From positions 1 through 63,464 of the forward strand of contig JAUCGF010000093.1 of NCBI GenBank assembly GCA_030378005.1: a DNA stretch of 63,464 bases, given 5' to 3'. A model generated the notes under the pieces. It had not been told where the DNA came from. It saw nothing but the letters and a program-made list of their open reading frames with translations, and made no database searches. Positions 44,079 to 53,414 of this stretch are shown piece by piece (position 1 is the stretch's first letter; every line of letters begins with the position of its first letter). This DNA is from Desulfococcaceae bacterium HSG9. Its GTDB lineage: Bacteria; Desulfobacterota; Desulfobacteria; Desulfobacterales; JAUCGF01. The translations under genes were made by a program, and so were the position numbers.

Positions 44079-44158
44079 TTTCATCCTCCTTACAGTTATT
44101 ATTTATACCTAAAATTTGTATTTAAAAGAAAATCTTTTACTTGGTTATCATTTTAAAG

Positions 44159-45418
44159 TCAAGCAACTTCGACCCTTTGATCATTCAATGCTTTCAGCCG
44201 TTCCAAAACCGGCGGATGGGAATAGTTAAGGGACACATAAAACGGATGCGGTTGCAAATTTGACAGATTGTGGACAGACAGTTTTTTAAGCGCTTCGGCA
44301 AGAGAGTCCGCATCACCGGTCGTTTGGGCGGCAAACCGATCCGCCTGAAATTCATTTTTGCGCGACAGCATTTGAAGAAAAAATCCCAAAATAAAATCCA
44401 AAGCGGAATATAGCATTCCAAAAAAAATCAACCCGGCATATACAGATTTTTTATCCATGTAAAAAGCGTCAAAAAGTTCCTGAAAAGTAATAAACTGCGC
44501 CATAAGCCAAAACATGATGCCTGTCTGCAAAACACCCAAAATCAGGGTCATCTGAATATGTTTTTTCTTATAATGCCCCATTTCATGAGCAAGCACAGCC
44601 ACCAGTTCAGCAACCGTATGCTGTTTGATCAACGTGTCAAACAGCACAATCCGCTTATGTTTTCCAAATCCGGTGAAAAAAGCGTTGCTTTTAGCAGATC
44701 GTTTGGAGCCATCCATGATAAAAACATTTTCAAGCGAAAAATCAATTGATTGGGCATAAGAAAGAATCGCATCTTTGAGTTCGCCTTGTTCAAGGGGTTC
44801 AAACTTGTTGAAAATCGGCATGATCCAGGTGGGGGCGACATACTGCATTATCAGGGAAAATACAGTTACGGCCAGCCAACACCAGAACCAGGCATTTTCA
44901 CCGGCATATTCGAAAAAAGCCAATACGGCAGCTAAAAGAGGGCCTCCGATAACAAGCGCAAGGCCAATCCCTTTAACCGCATCGGCTATGTATGTTTTCC
45001 AGGTTGTTTTATTGAAACCGAAACGGGTTTCGATAACAAAAGTGTCATAAATGTCAAAAGGAAGTTCTAAAACGGTCTTAGCCAAAAGTAAAACACTCAT
45101 GAAAATAAGACCGCTCAAAACCGGTCCCAATTCAAATGAACGCACCCAATTGTCCAAAATTGGAAATCCGTGGCCAAACCAGAACAACAGAGTAATTATC
45201 AAGCCGTAAAAGGAAACGATCCATTTGAAACGGGTGTTTACCTTTAGATATTCCTGTGAACGTCGATAGCGCCGGGCGCCATACAATCCTTTGAATGCTA
45301 GGGGAAGTTCATTACGAAGCATTTTCAGATTTAACGCATCTGCAATGCCATGCACCAGTATATCAATAAGCATGGTAGAAAGGATAATAAATGTGATCAT
45401 ACTTCCGGAAAAAGACAT
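44159..45418 (-). CDS. M48 family membrane metallopeptidase (Ste24/CAAX-protease-like)
   Basis: A 419-residue membrane protease. LVAVLAHEMGHYKKKH (~280-295) holds the zinc HExxH site and KNEFQADRFAAQ (~345-356) the third ligand Glu. Several hydrophobic helices lie at both sides, and the N-terminal part matches the Peptidase_M48_N domain. It probably degrades or processes membrane proteins. ATG at 45418 lies eight bases after the stop of the upstream ccsB gene, so they are likely one operon. Confidence 0.85.
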   Translation of the reverse strand: MSFSGSMITFIILSTMLIDILVHGIADALNLKMLRNELPLAFKGLYGARRYRRSQEYLKVNTRFKWIVSFYGLIITLLFWFGHGFPILDNWVRSFELGPVLSGLIFMSVLLLAKTVLELPFDIYDTFVIETRFGFNKTTWKTYIADAVKGIGLALVIGGPLLAAVLAFFEYAGENAWFWCWLAVTVFSLIMQYVAPTWIMPIFNKFEPLEQGELKDAILSYAQSIDFSLENVFIMDGSKRSAKSNAFFTGFGKHKRIVLFDTLIKQHTVAELVAVLAHEMGHYKKKHIQMTLILGVLQTGIMFWLMAQFITFQELFDAFYMDKKSVYAGLIFFGMLYSALDFILGFFLQMLSRKNEFQADRFAAQTTGDADSLAEALKKLSVHNLSNLQPHPFYVSLNYSHPPVLERLKALNDQRVEVA

Positions 45419-45425
45419 AAGCAAA

Positions 45426-46271
45426 TTAAACCGATCCGTAACTATGCAGCCCGGGAAGATAATTTACGCCGAAATAGGTAAAAAGAACCGCCATAAAACC
45501 GATGATTGACAAATAGGCGATGCGTTGGCCGCCCCAGCCTCTGGCAAAACGGGCATGGAGTAGCGAGGCATAAACAAACCAAGTGATTAATGACCATGTT
45601 TCCTTGGGGTCCCACGTCCAATAACTGCCCCATGCTGAATTGGCCCACACAGCTCCGGTGATGATCCCTATGGTCAGGAAAAGAAAGCCAAAAGTAACCA
45701 TCTGGTGGGTCAACTCTTCAAGCAATGCGACAGATGGTAAAAATGAGCGCCCGGTATCTTTATTTTTGTCTTGAAAGCGGTCTTTAAATAAAAAAATCAG
45801 ACTTACACCAAATGAAATGGCAAACGCCGCATAGCCGAAAAAACAGGTGATCACATGCGCTATCAGCCAGTTGCTCTTCAAAGCGGGAATCAGCGGTTGA
45901 ATTTTGTTCATCGTACCAAATGAAGCGTAAGCCATACACAAAAAAGCGATAGGCATGACAAACGCGCCCAGGGTTCGGTTTTTATAGCGATATTCCACAA
46001 CGAGATAGATAAGCGCTATGGTTGCCGCAAAAAACACCAGCGATTCGTATAAATTGGAAAGAGGGGCGTGTCCGTAACTTCCGTCACCGATTTGGTAGGA
46101 CTCATGCCAACGCATCCCCATTCCGGCGACATTGCCGATAAGGGCGGCAATTGTCACCCAAGTGGCTGCTACGGCCAGCTCCTTTTTTTTAAAAACCCAA
46201 GCGGCGATATACAAAAAGGCCGCTAAACAGTAAACAAAGGTAACAATTGACAATAAAAGAGAGCTGTTCAT
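45426..46271 (-). CDS. ccsB: Cytochrome c biogenesis protein CcsB/CcsA (System II heme handler)
   Basis: A 281-residue polytopic membrane protein. WGSYWTWDPKETWSLITWFV (~215-234) is the WWD heme-handling motif. Conserved His in LHARFARGWGG and in the earlier HVITCFFGYAAF helix fit heme ligands. With ResB it exports heme and attaches it to CxxCH proteins such as the cytochrome encoded downstream. Start overlaps the resB stop by 4 nt (ATGA). Confidence 0.88.
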   Translation of the reverse strand: MNSSLLLSIVTFVYCLAAFLYIAAWVFKKKELAVAATWVTIAALIGNVAGMGMRWHESYQIGDGSYGHAPLSNLYESLVFFAATIALIYLVVEYRYKNRTLGAFVMPIAFLCMAYASFGTMNKIQPLIPALKSNWLIAHVITCFFGYAAFAISFGVSLIFLFKDRFQDKNKDTGRSFLPSVALLEELTHQMVTFGFLFLTIGIITGAVWANSAWGSYWTWDPKETWSLITWFVYASLLHARFARGWGGQRIAYLSIIGFMAVLFTYFGVNYLPGLHSYGSV

Positions 46272-47686
46272 AATTCCTCCTGTTTAGAGACATGTTTAAG
46301 GCTTTGGGCGAGTTTCTTAATCTTATTTTGCATACTCAGCTTATTTTTATTGGTGATACCGGATATAAAAACCCGATTATTTTTGCCGCTTTTGATAACT
46401 TCAATGCAAACTTGTTGGTGAGACATAAAAAAAGTGATGTAACACCCAATAATCATAATTAAAAAACCTGCATACACAACCCATACGCCAGGGTCACTGT
46501 TGACTTGAAGGCCGGTGTAGTAGCGCACTGTATGATCATGGCCGGCATGAAAATCCTCAGCATCATTCGTGATTGAGATGACAATCGCACCTTTACGCAT
46601 GGTGTCAAAACGTGCATATTTTACGGGGAGTATCACTTTAGTTTCTTCGCCTTGGGAAGGTGTCAACAAGCCGATAAAGGTCTCGCCTAACTTCATATTG
46701 CCAAATTCCAAAGATGGTTGGAACTCTTTAATGACAAATTTACCCTTGCCTTCGGGCAGTTCCACGACCTGGCCAATCTTGGTTTTGCGCTGATATTGCA
46801 TACCTGATTCCCGGCTTAACAGATTCAAACTGACTTCCATGTCAGGATCAATCTTAGGGGCTTCGGGCGGCAACTGGCCGTAACTGGCTTGAAACATATT
46901 GATTCCCTTGTAACGTAAAGGGTCATTGACAATAATATTTTCCGTGAGGACCGGTTCGCCATTCTCCAGCAGGGTCAACGTGGAACGAAACTCCCTGGGC
47001 GCCCCCGTGTCGTAAAAGCTGACATCAAAGTCGTCACATCGAATAGTAAACGGAAGCTGGCGTTTTTCATGGCTGTTGCGTACCCAAATCGCATCAGCGG
47101 CTTCTCCTTCGGCAATGTTGACGGATCCGTTAAAACCGAAGAGTGATCCGATCAACCCACCGAGCAATAGTAAAATTACACTCAGATGAACGAAGTAAAC
47201 ACCTAACCGTGTCCAGCGCATCTTTTCGGCGAAAACACAAAATCCCTTTTTAGTGCGTTCAACAATGCTGTGGCCAATTTGTTGATTCAAAAACGATTCA
47301 TATTCTTTGCGCAACTGCTCCAATGCGCCTTGATTTTGAAATTCTTCCCGATTGGCGCGCTTTTGGAATCTTGAACGATTAAATGATAGCTGCGTCGGAA
47401 AGATAATTTTCCAGGTTTTGGAAAGGCGTTGAATTGAACACACGGTAATATTAAGCGTCAGCATAATCAACATAACCTGAAACCACCAGCAATGGTACAT
47501 GTCAAATATACCAAGACGATTAAAAAGATTATAAAAAACCTCACCGTATTGTTGCTTATAAGCGGCCGGATTTCCATTTTGCGGAACAATCGTCCCGATA
47601 ATAGATGTAACCGCAAGGGACAGCAACAGAACGATGGTCAGTCGTACTGATGCAAAAAATTTCCATATTCGGTTTAATACTTCCAG
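46268..47686 (-). CDS. resB: ResB-type cytochrome c synthase subunit, likely CTG start
   Basis: A 472-residue System II component. The usual N-terminal motif LNRIWKFFASVRLTIVLLLS and then SIIGTIVPQNGNP are visible. The first usable ATG or TTG (TTG at 47626) would cut the first membrane helix in half. An AAGGAGG at 47693-47699 is followed, at normal spacing, by CTG at 47686 in the correct frame, so I take CTG as the start. Hydrophobic helices follow at ~45-65 and 140-160, then a large periplasmic domain (~175-390) and a final helix. It overlaps ccsB by 4 nt. Confidence 0.82.
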   Translation of the reverse strand: MEVLNRIWKFFASVRLTIVLLLSLAVTSIIGTIVPQNGNPAAYKQQYGEVFYNLFNRLGIFDMYHCWWFQVMLIMLTLNITVCSIQRLSKTWKIIFPTQLSFNRSRFQKRANREEFQNQGALEQLRKEYESFLNQQIGHSIVERTKKGFCVFAEKMRWTRLGVYFVHLSVILLLLGGLIGSLFGFNGSVNIAEGEAADAIWVRNSHEKRQLPFTIRCDDFDVSFYDTGAPREFRSTLTLLENGEPVLTENIIVNDPLRYKGINMFQASYGQLPPEAPKIDPDMEVSLNLLSRESGMQYQRKTKIGQVVELPEGKGKFVIKEFQPSLEFGNMKLGETFIGLLTPSQGEETKVILPVKYARFDTMRKGAIVISITNDAEDFHAGHDHTVRYYTGLQVNSDPGVWVVYAGFLIMIIGCYITFFMSHQQVCIEVIKSGKNNRVFISGITNKNKLSMQNKIKKLAQSLKHVSKQEEL

Positions 47687-47722
47687 AAGATGCCTCCTTA
47701 CTCAAAATAAATCTCAAATTCC

Positions 47723-47880
47723 AAAATACAAATATCAAATAAATTTCAAACCCGCAATATCCAAAACCGCTTTCGGATTGATTCACAGGAAGTTTGAAAT
47801 TCGGTCATTATGATTTATTTGTTATTTGGCATTTGATGCTTGTAATTTTTTTATATTATGGCATAAAAAAGCTCGCCATA
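47723..47880. repeat. AT-rich palindromic repeat, copy 1 (about 158 bp)
   Basis: Starts AAAATACAAATATCAAATAA and ends with GGCATAAAAAAGCTCGCC. The arms (CAAATATCAAATAAATTTCA and TTTGTTATTTGGCATTTGAT) are partly complementary. A second copy lies at 48023-48178 with roughly 85-90 percent identity. The DNA between them (47881-48022) is AT-rich with no gene. Confidence 0.75.
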
Positions 47881-48022
47881 TCCAAAAAGAAATCTCAAAT
47901 TTCAAAATACCTCATCAGTTACAAGTTTGAAGTTGTTTCGTAACTCTCTGAATTTACTGAAAATCACAAAATTTATGTCATATTTTCACTTTCGATGATT
48001 TCAACAACTTATAACTAACGAA

Positions 48023-48178
48023 AAAATACAAATATCAAATAAATTCCAAACTGCGCAATATCCAAAACCGTTTTCAGATTGATTCACAGGTTGTTTGAAA
48101 TTTGGCCATTGTGCTTTATTTGTCATTTGATATTTGTAATTTTTTCATATTATGGCGTAAAAAAAGCCCACCATATAT
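48023..48178. repeat. AT-rich palindromic repeat, copy 2 (about 156 bp)
   Basis: Direct repeat of 47723-47880. Its right end overlaps the last codons of the zinc-ribbon gene (WWAFFTP and stop), so this repeat supplies that protein's C-terminus. Confidence 0.75.
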
Positions 48179-48362
48179 AGTAGCCACATCCGGCAATCGC
48201 GATTACAGCGCTTATATATGACCAATAGTTGGTATGTTTTTTACCAATGCCAAAATCATTCACCGGACCGACTTTAGCGCCGCAACTCTGACATTTGTCA
48301 TCTTCTAACTTCATATAAGCCATACACTGATGACACTTTTTACTTATATATTTTTGGGCCAT
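48150..48362 (-). CDS. Small zinc-ribbon membrane protein
   Basis: A 70-residue protein with KKCHQCMAYMKLEDDKCQSC (~8-27), a two-knuckle zinc ribbon, and one hydrophobic helix (YISAVIAIAGCGYYIWWAFF, ~48-67). The C-terminal residues are encoded by a dispersed repeat. It lies 18 nt after ppiD on the same strand. Function unknown. Confidence 0.65.
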   Translation of the reverse strand: MAQKYISKKCHQCMAYMKLEDDKCQSCGAKVGPVNDFGIGKKHTNYWSYISAVIAIAGCGYYIWWAFFTP

Positions 48363-48380
48363 GATAATTCCTTTATGACT

Positions 48381-50270
48381 TTATTCAGCGTATTCCGGTT
48401 CAATCATGATTTCAGAGTTCTTTTTCAATTGCGCCAGATAACTGCTGAAAATTTTTGATTGTTTCTGTGTACGTAAACGATTTCTTATTTTTTCTTCTTC
48501 TTTTTCAAAATCTTTCATTTCAGGGGCCTGGCGATCTACAAATATAGGAATATAATATCCCTGCCCACCTTTGACAACTTCATCCGGCCATTTTTTTGTA
48601 TCAGACAGTTTAAAAGCGGCGGCAATGAGCGAGCGATCTATGTCTTTAGGCGAATCATTGCGTTTAAAAAAATCGGTGGTGATCAGCGTCAATCCCATTG
48701 TTGGGCTTTCAGTTTTGGCATCATCACTTTCATTCATATTTTTTAAAACCGCGCTCGCCTTTTCAGACGCCTTTTTGTCCTGCATCTCTTTGATTAAACT
48801 GGATTTAACTTTATCTGCCACAGTTTTTAATTCAGGAATCAGTCCCGGAACTTTTTCGATCATCTGTAAGACGTAATAGCTGTCACCAAAATCCTGAATA
48901 TCACTGATATTCATCAATTGTAATTTGAAAGCGGCGGCCGCAAATTGAGCGCCGTTTTTAACATCTTGCGGAGGCTTATTTTGAGCGAACAGGTCGGTGG
49001 TTTTAACTTCAAGTTTAGCCGCTTTGGCTGTTTTGACAAGGTCTTCGCCATGATCAGCGGCTTCATAAAATGAATCGGCGGCGTCATACGCCAGGCTCTT
49101 AGAACGGCTGGTAGCCAGTTTACCGCGTATTTCACTTTTAACTGTTTCAAAAGTGCGAACAGAGGCATCATTAATCTTTTCCACTTTGATAATATGCCAT
49201 CCAAAACGGGTTTTGACAGGTTCGCTGATTTCTCCGGCTTGCATGGCAAAGGCTTTATCGGAAAACGGTTTAACCATGGCATCTTTTTTAAAACTTCCTA
49301 AATAGCCGCCCTTATCTTTAGTAGGCCCTTCGGATTCTTGTTTAGCGAGTTCTGCAAAATCCTGCCCCTCTTGCTGCGCTTTTTTAAAAACTTCTTCGGC
49401 TTTGGCTTTGGCCGTAGCAACCGTTTCGGTATTCGCATCAGACGCCACTTTGATCAAAATATGGCGCGCTTCAACCGTTTTCGGCTGTTTGAATTCTTCC
49501 GGATGCACATCGTAATATTCCTGAAGTTCTTGGTCTTCGATTTTAACTTCCTCGCGGTAGGCCTCCGGGGTAAAATGAAGATAGCGGACTTTTATTTGAG
49601 GCTGCGTTTTATATTTCTCTTGGTGTTTTTTATAATAGGCGTCAATTTCTTCATCTGAAGGTTGAATGTCCGTAAACATGTTTGGCTTAAACGAAATGTA
49701 TTTTATCTTAACTGATGATCGGTCCCATTGATACCATTCACGCACCTCCCGGTCGGAAATTTTTACAAAACCGGTGATGAATGATCTCAGTTTGTTGATC
49801 AGCAGCGCATCTTTTTGGCTCCTTTCAAATGATTCGGGAGTTAAACGATTCGCTGTTAAAACGCGCGTATATAAACTCTGGTTGAAAACGCCATTATCCT
49901 GAAACGCGGGTATGTTACGAATTATATCGGCCAATTCCCGAGAATCAACATTGAAATTAAGCCGGTCGGCTTCGCTAAACAAAACACGCTTATCAATGAT
50001 CTGGTTAAGCGCCTGCTGTTTAATGTTCATCATTTTTAATAAATCATCATTCAGGTTGTTGCCGAACTGCTGTCTCAGGCGATCCATTATTTGATTGTAC
50101 GCCTCGTTATATTCCATCACACTGATAGCTTCTCCATTCACAATCGCTACCCGCATCCGACGTTTTTCACTGTAACTCCCAACACCCCAAAAAACGAAAA
50201 CAACCACAATTGCCCCTAATATCAGCTTTATTAACCAGCTACCCGCCTTTTTACGCATCAGATTGAGCAT
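48381..50270 (-). CDS. ppiD: Membrane-anchored peptidyl-prolyl isomerase (PpiD/SurA family)
   Basis: A 629-residue envelope chaperone. One N-terminal helix (SWLIKLILGAIVVVFVFWGV, ~11-30) anchors it; residues ~40-170 are the SurA_N domain (VNGEAISVMEYNEAYNQIMD); residues ~262-355 are a parvulin domain (EARHILIKVASDANT, AKQESEGPTKDKGGYLGSF, KTRFGWHIIKVEKI). A second, weaker rotamase-like region follows to the C-terminus, as in E. coli PpiD. It helps outer-membrane and secreted proteins fold. Confidence 0.87.
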   Translation of the reverse strand: MLNLMRKKAGSWLIKLILGAIVVVFVFWGVGSYSEKRRMRVAIVNGEAISVMEYNEAYNQIMDRLRQQFGNNLNDDLLKMMNIKQQALNQIIDKRVLFSEADRLNFNVDSRELADIIRNIPAFQDNGVFNQSLYTRVLTANRLTPESFERSQKDALLINKLRSFITGFVKISDREVREWYQWDRSSVKIKYISFKPNMFTDIQPSDEEIDAYYKKHQEKYKTQPQIKVRYLHFTPEAYREEVKIEDQELQEYYDVHPEEFKQPKTVEARHILIKVASDANTETVATAKAKAEEVFKKAQQEGQDFAELAKQESEGPTKDKGGYLGSFKKDAMVKPFSDKAFAMQAGEISEPVKTRFGWHIIKVEKINDASVRTFETVKSEIRGKLATSRSKSLAYDAADSFYEAADHGEDLVKTAKAAKLEVKTTDLFAQNKPPQDVKNGAQFAAAAFKLQLMNISDIQDFGDSYYVLQMIEKVPGLIPELKTVADKVKSSLIKEMQDKKASEKASAVLKNMNESDDAKTESPTMGLTLITTDFFKRNDSPKDIDRSLIAAAFKLSDTKKWPDEVVKGGQGYYIPIFVDRQAPEMKDFEKEEEKIRNRLRTQKQSKIFSSYLAQLKKNSEIMIEPEYAE

Positions 50271-50400
50271 ATAATGTTCCCTTTGTTTATTTTTTATAAC
50301 AAATTAAAATTATCTAAAGTAAAAGTGTACATGTTTATTTTTTCTTTTTCATTTTGTCAATATCTTCTGAAAGAGTTTGTTAAATTTATTGTTTACTACG

Positions 50401-51267
50401 CTAGCATTTTATTCGCAACGCTCCGGGAAGTACCTCAAAAGCAAAAGTATCCCCAAACCAACCCGCATCTCCGTCGATTTGTAATATGGACGATTGTTTT
50501 AATTGCACGCGCAGTTTCCGTCCGCTGCTATGACGGCCTGTACGGTTTCCGATTGTAAAAGAGGTCGCCCATCCGATCAGCGATTGCAGGTTCCCCGAAT
50601 GAATACAAACAATATGGAGCTTGTGGTCATCAAATTGCGCCCTGGGCGCTACTTGCATTCCAAAGCCGAAATAGGGCTGTTTGGTGACAATCAGGCTCAA
50701 AACTTTTTTCATCCCGGTTTCATGGCCGTCAATTGCCATTCGAGCATCAGGGGGCAAATAGCCTCCGAAATAGGCTTGGGGTATGGCCTTAAAATATGAT
50801 TTGAAACCGGATATGCCCTGTTTGCGAAATTGATCCCTAAGACGGATAACCTGACCGTCAATACCGATAGATGCCATAAAAGCGCGTTTTTGATTATCAC
50901 ATTGAATCAAATCATAGATCGACACCCTGCCATCTCTGATGCGTGCGGCAATATCGCACAGACCGCCTTGATATTTTAAGGCGTAACGCATGGCATTTCC
51001 CGATCCTAACGGCAGATACGCAATGGTTTTTACAGCCGTATCAACACAATTGATGATTTCGGAAAGGGTTCCGTCACCGCCGGCAACTGTCAGCACATCG
51101 CAATGCTCTGCCGCTTCCTGAGCACAACAGGCGAATTCATGCGCCGTGGTTGTGTCCAAACCACGAATATCGGCTTTTAGCAACGCTGCCGCAGGTGCTA
51201 ATACGGAGCGTTTTTGATCGGCATTCAGGGTTCCGGCAACCGGGTTGGCGATAATTGTATAGTGCAT
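50401..51267 (-). CDS. Diacylglycerol/lipid kinase family protein
   Basis: A 288-residue kinase. YTIIANPVAG (~3-12) and VLTVAGGDGTLSEIINCV (~57-74) are the nucleotide-binding motifs (GGDGT) of the DAGK_cat/YegS family; LPLGSGNAMRYAL follows. It phosphorylates a lipid such as diacylglycerol. ATG at 51267 is used; a TTG two codons earlier is possible. Confidence 0.85.
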   Translation of the reverse strand: MHYTIIANPVAGTLNADQKRSVLAPAAALLKADIRGLDTTTAHEFACCAQEAAEHCDVLTVAGGDGTLSEIINCVDTAVKTIAYLPLGSGNAMRYALKYQGGLCDIAARIRDGRVSIYDLIQCDNQKRAFMASIGIDGQVIRLRDQFRKQGISGFKSYFKAIPQAYFGGYLPPDARMAIDGHETGMKKVLSLIVTKQPYFGFGMQVAPRAQFDDHKLHIVCIHSGNLQSLIGWATSFTIGNRTGRHSSGRKLRVQLKQSSILQIDGDAGWFGDTFAFEVLPGALRIKC

Positions 51268-51301
51268 GAGCAATAAGTCTATAACATTTATGTAGAGTGC
51301 G

Positions 51302-51811
51302 TTAGCAAATACGCTGATATTCGGCGGCTAGTTGGCAATAAATTTGGGAAGGTTTTTTCATACGGGCTGCGGTATCGTCCGGTAATTTTTTTTTGAATTC
51401 TGCCGGCACGCCTGCAAAAAGGCAGTTCGGCCCCACCTGCTGGCCATATTTGACCACCGCGCCGGCGGCAATCACCGAGCCGGTTTTGACAACCGCGCCA
51501 TCTAGTATAATGGCACCAATTCCGATCAGGCAATTATTTTCAATCGTGCAGGAATGGATCACGGCGTTATGCCCGACTGTCACATTGTCACCGATAATCG
51601 TTGGGATATCCACTTCCGTATGCACGGTGCAATTATCCTGAATATTGGAATCAACCCCTATCCGAATCGGTGCCAAATCGCCTCTTACCACCGCGCCGTA
51701 CCAGATACTGGTGTTATCTCCTATCTCAACATCTCCGATAATTGTCGCATTCGGAGCAATGAAAACATTTTCGCCGATTTGGGGTGTTTTGTCTTTAAAT
51801 GTTAAAAGCAT
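51302..51811 (-). CDS. Gamma-class carbonic anhydrase family protein (YrdA-like)
   Basis: A 169-residue left-handed beta-helix protein with hexapeptide repeats (IGDVEIGDNTSIWYGAVVRG). VHTEVDIPTIIGDNVTVGHN followed by AVIHSC gives the three zinc-binding His. The amphipathic extension of methanogen Cam is absent, as in YrdA/CcmM-like relatives, so anhydrase activity is likely but not certain. Confidence 0.85.
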   Translation of the reverse strand: MLLTFKDKTPQIGENVFIAPNATIIGDVEIGDNTSIWYGAVVRGDLAPIRIGVDSNIQDNCTVHTEVDIPTIIGDNVTVGHNAVIHSCTIENNCLIGIGAIILDGAVVKTGSVIAAGAVVKYGQQVGPNCLFAGVPAEFKKKLPDDTAARMKKPSQIYCQLAAEYQRIC

Positions 51812-51892
51812 AATTATTTATAATAAAGTGTATGGTGCGCCAGAGCGTAATCGTAACGCACCTGATGAGGTTTGAAAATAAACGAAGTCCGT

Positions 51893-53302
51893 TTACCACC
51901 CTAATGCAAGGTAATCGTGCATTGAATCGGCCGCAATCCGACCGGCGCCCATTGCCAAAATAACGGTGGCCGCACCGGTAACGATATCGCCACCGGCCCA
52001 AACACCTTTTTTAGTGGTCTTGCCGGTTTGGGGTTCGGTTACAATATAGCCCCACTGATTTAAACCCATGTCCGGCGTAGCGCGTGTCAGCAGCGGGTTG
52101 GAACCGGAACCTACGGCAACTACGGCCAGATCGCATTCCAATTGAAATTCGGAACCTTTAATGGGAATCGGTCGGCGGCGTCCTGAATCATCCGGTTCGC
52201 CCAATTCCATTTTAAGACATTCCATACCAGTCAGAAATCCCTTTTCATTACCCAGCAAACGGGTGGGATTGGTCAGCAGATGAAACTCAATGCCCTCTTC
52301 TTCGGCATGATGCACCTCTTCGGCTCTTGCCGGCATTTCATCTCTTGAACGGCGGTAAACAATGCGCACGTTATCCGCTCCCAAACGCATAGCGGTGCGC
52401 GCCGAATCCATTGCCACATTACCGGCTCCGAACACCACCACATTCTTGCCAATGGGAATCGGTGTATCATATTTGGGAAACAGGTACGCTTTCATCAAAT
52501 TAGAACGGGTTAAATATTCATTGGCGGAAAAAACGCCGATATAGTTTTCACCCGGAATATTCAGAAAACGCGGCAACCCGGCACCCACGCCAATATAGAT
52601 CGCGTCATAGCCTTCTTCAAAAAGTTCATCCAAAGACACGATACTGCCAACCACTCTGTTGCATTCAAAATTCACGCCTAATCTTTCCAAAGTTCCCACT
52701 TCGGATGCCACAATATCTTTGGGCAGTCTGAATTCAGGGATGCCGTAAACCAAAACGCCGCCCGCTTTATGAAACGCTTCAAAGACTGTAACATCATGAC
52801 CTTTGACAATCAGATCACCGGCCACGGTCAATCCGGACGGACCGGCACCTGCCACAGCCACTTTTTTGCCGGTGGCTTTCTGTTTGGGCGGCAATTCACC
52901 GGTTCCGTTTTCGCGTTCGTAATCAGCGGCAAAACGTTCCAGATTGCCGATGGCCACAGGATTGCCCTTTTTCCCGACAATACATACACCTTCACATTGT
53001 TCTTCCTGAGGGCACACCCGGCCGCAAACTGCCGGCAAGCTGTTTTTACCCCACAAATTACGAATCGCGCCTTGAAAATCACCTTGTTCGATCAAACTGA
53101 TAAACCCGGGAATATCTATGCCCACCGGACAACCGGCCACACATCCCGGTTTTTTGCATTGCAGACAGCGTGATGCTTCTTTCATAGCGGTTTCGGGGTC
53201 GTATCCATAAGGCACTTCTTCAAAATTACGCGCCCGCACTTTCGGATCCTGTGCCGGCATCAGCTGCCGGTCGATTTTTACTTTCTTTGCTTTTCCTGCC
53301 AT
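51893..53302 (-). CDS. nfnB: NfnB-like / glutamate synthase small-subunit-type flavoprotein
   Basis: A 469-residue FAD/Fe-S enzyme. CLQCKKPGCVAGCPVGIDIP and CGRVCPQEEQCEGVC (~45-105) bind two 4Fe-4S clusters; KKVAVAGAGPSGLTVAGDLI (~145-164) binds FAD and VVVFGAGNVAMDSARTAMRL (~280-299) binds NADP(H). With the gene at 53415 it forms the NfnAB electron-bifurcating NADH-ferredoxin:NADP+ transhydrogenase arrangement of anaerobes. ATG at 53302 follows GCGGAGGAAATA; earlier in-frame codons lack a site. Confidence 0.87.
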   Translation of the reverse strand: MAGKAKKVKIDRQLMPAQDPKVRARNFEEVPYGYDPETAMKEASRCLQCKKPGCVAGCPVGIDIPGFISLIEQGDFQGAIRNLWGKNSLPAVCGRVCPQEEQCEGVCIVGKKGNPVAIGNLERFAADYERENGTGELPPKQKATGKKVAVAGAGPSGLTVAGDLIVKGHDVTVFEAFHKAGGVLVYGIPEFRLPKDIVASEVGTLERLGVNFECNRVVGSIVSLDELFEEGYDAIYIGVGAGLPRFLNIPGENYIGVFSANEYLTRSNLMKAYLFPKYDTPIPIGKNVVVFGAGNVAMDSARTAMRLGADNVRIVYRRSRDEMPARAEEVHHAEEEGIEFHLLTNPTRLLGNEKGFLTGMECLKMELGEPDDSGRRRPIPIKGSEFQLECDLAVVAVGSGSNPLLTRATPDMGLNQWGYIVTEPQTGKTTKKGVWAGGDIVTGAATVILAMGAGRIAADSMHDYLALGW

Positions 53303-53337
53303 TATTTCCTCCGCAAATTCAATATCTTTATCACTCC

Positions 53338-53393
53338 GGAGTGCCAAACTTGTAGTTTAGCAAAAAAACATCAAACTGAAAGTTTGACACTCC
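53338..53393. repeat. GGAGTGCAAACTTCA-type palindrome in the nfn operon
   Basis: GGAGTGCCAAACTTGTAGTT pairs with CAAACTGAAAGTTTGACACTC over most of its length. It lies between nfnA and nfnB, which are transcribed in the same direction, so it could process or attenuate the shared mRNA. Confidence 0.7.
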
Positions 53394-53414
53394 GTACAAT
53401 AATCAGCTTTGTTA

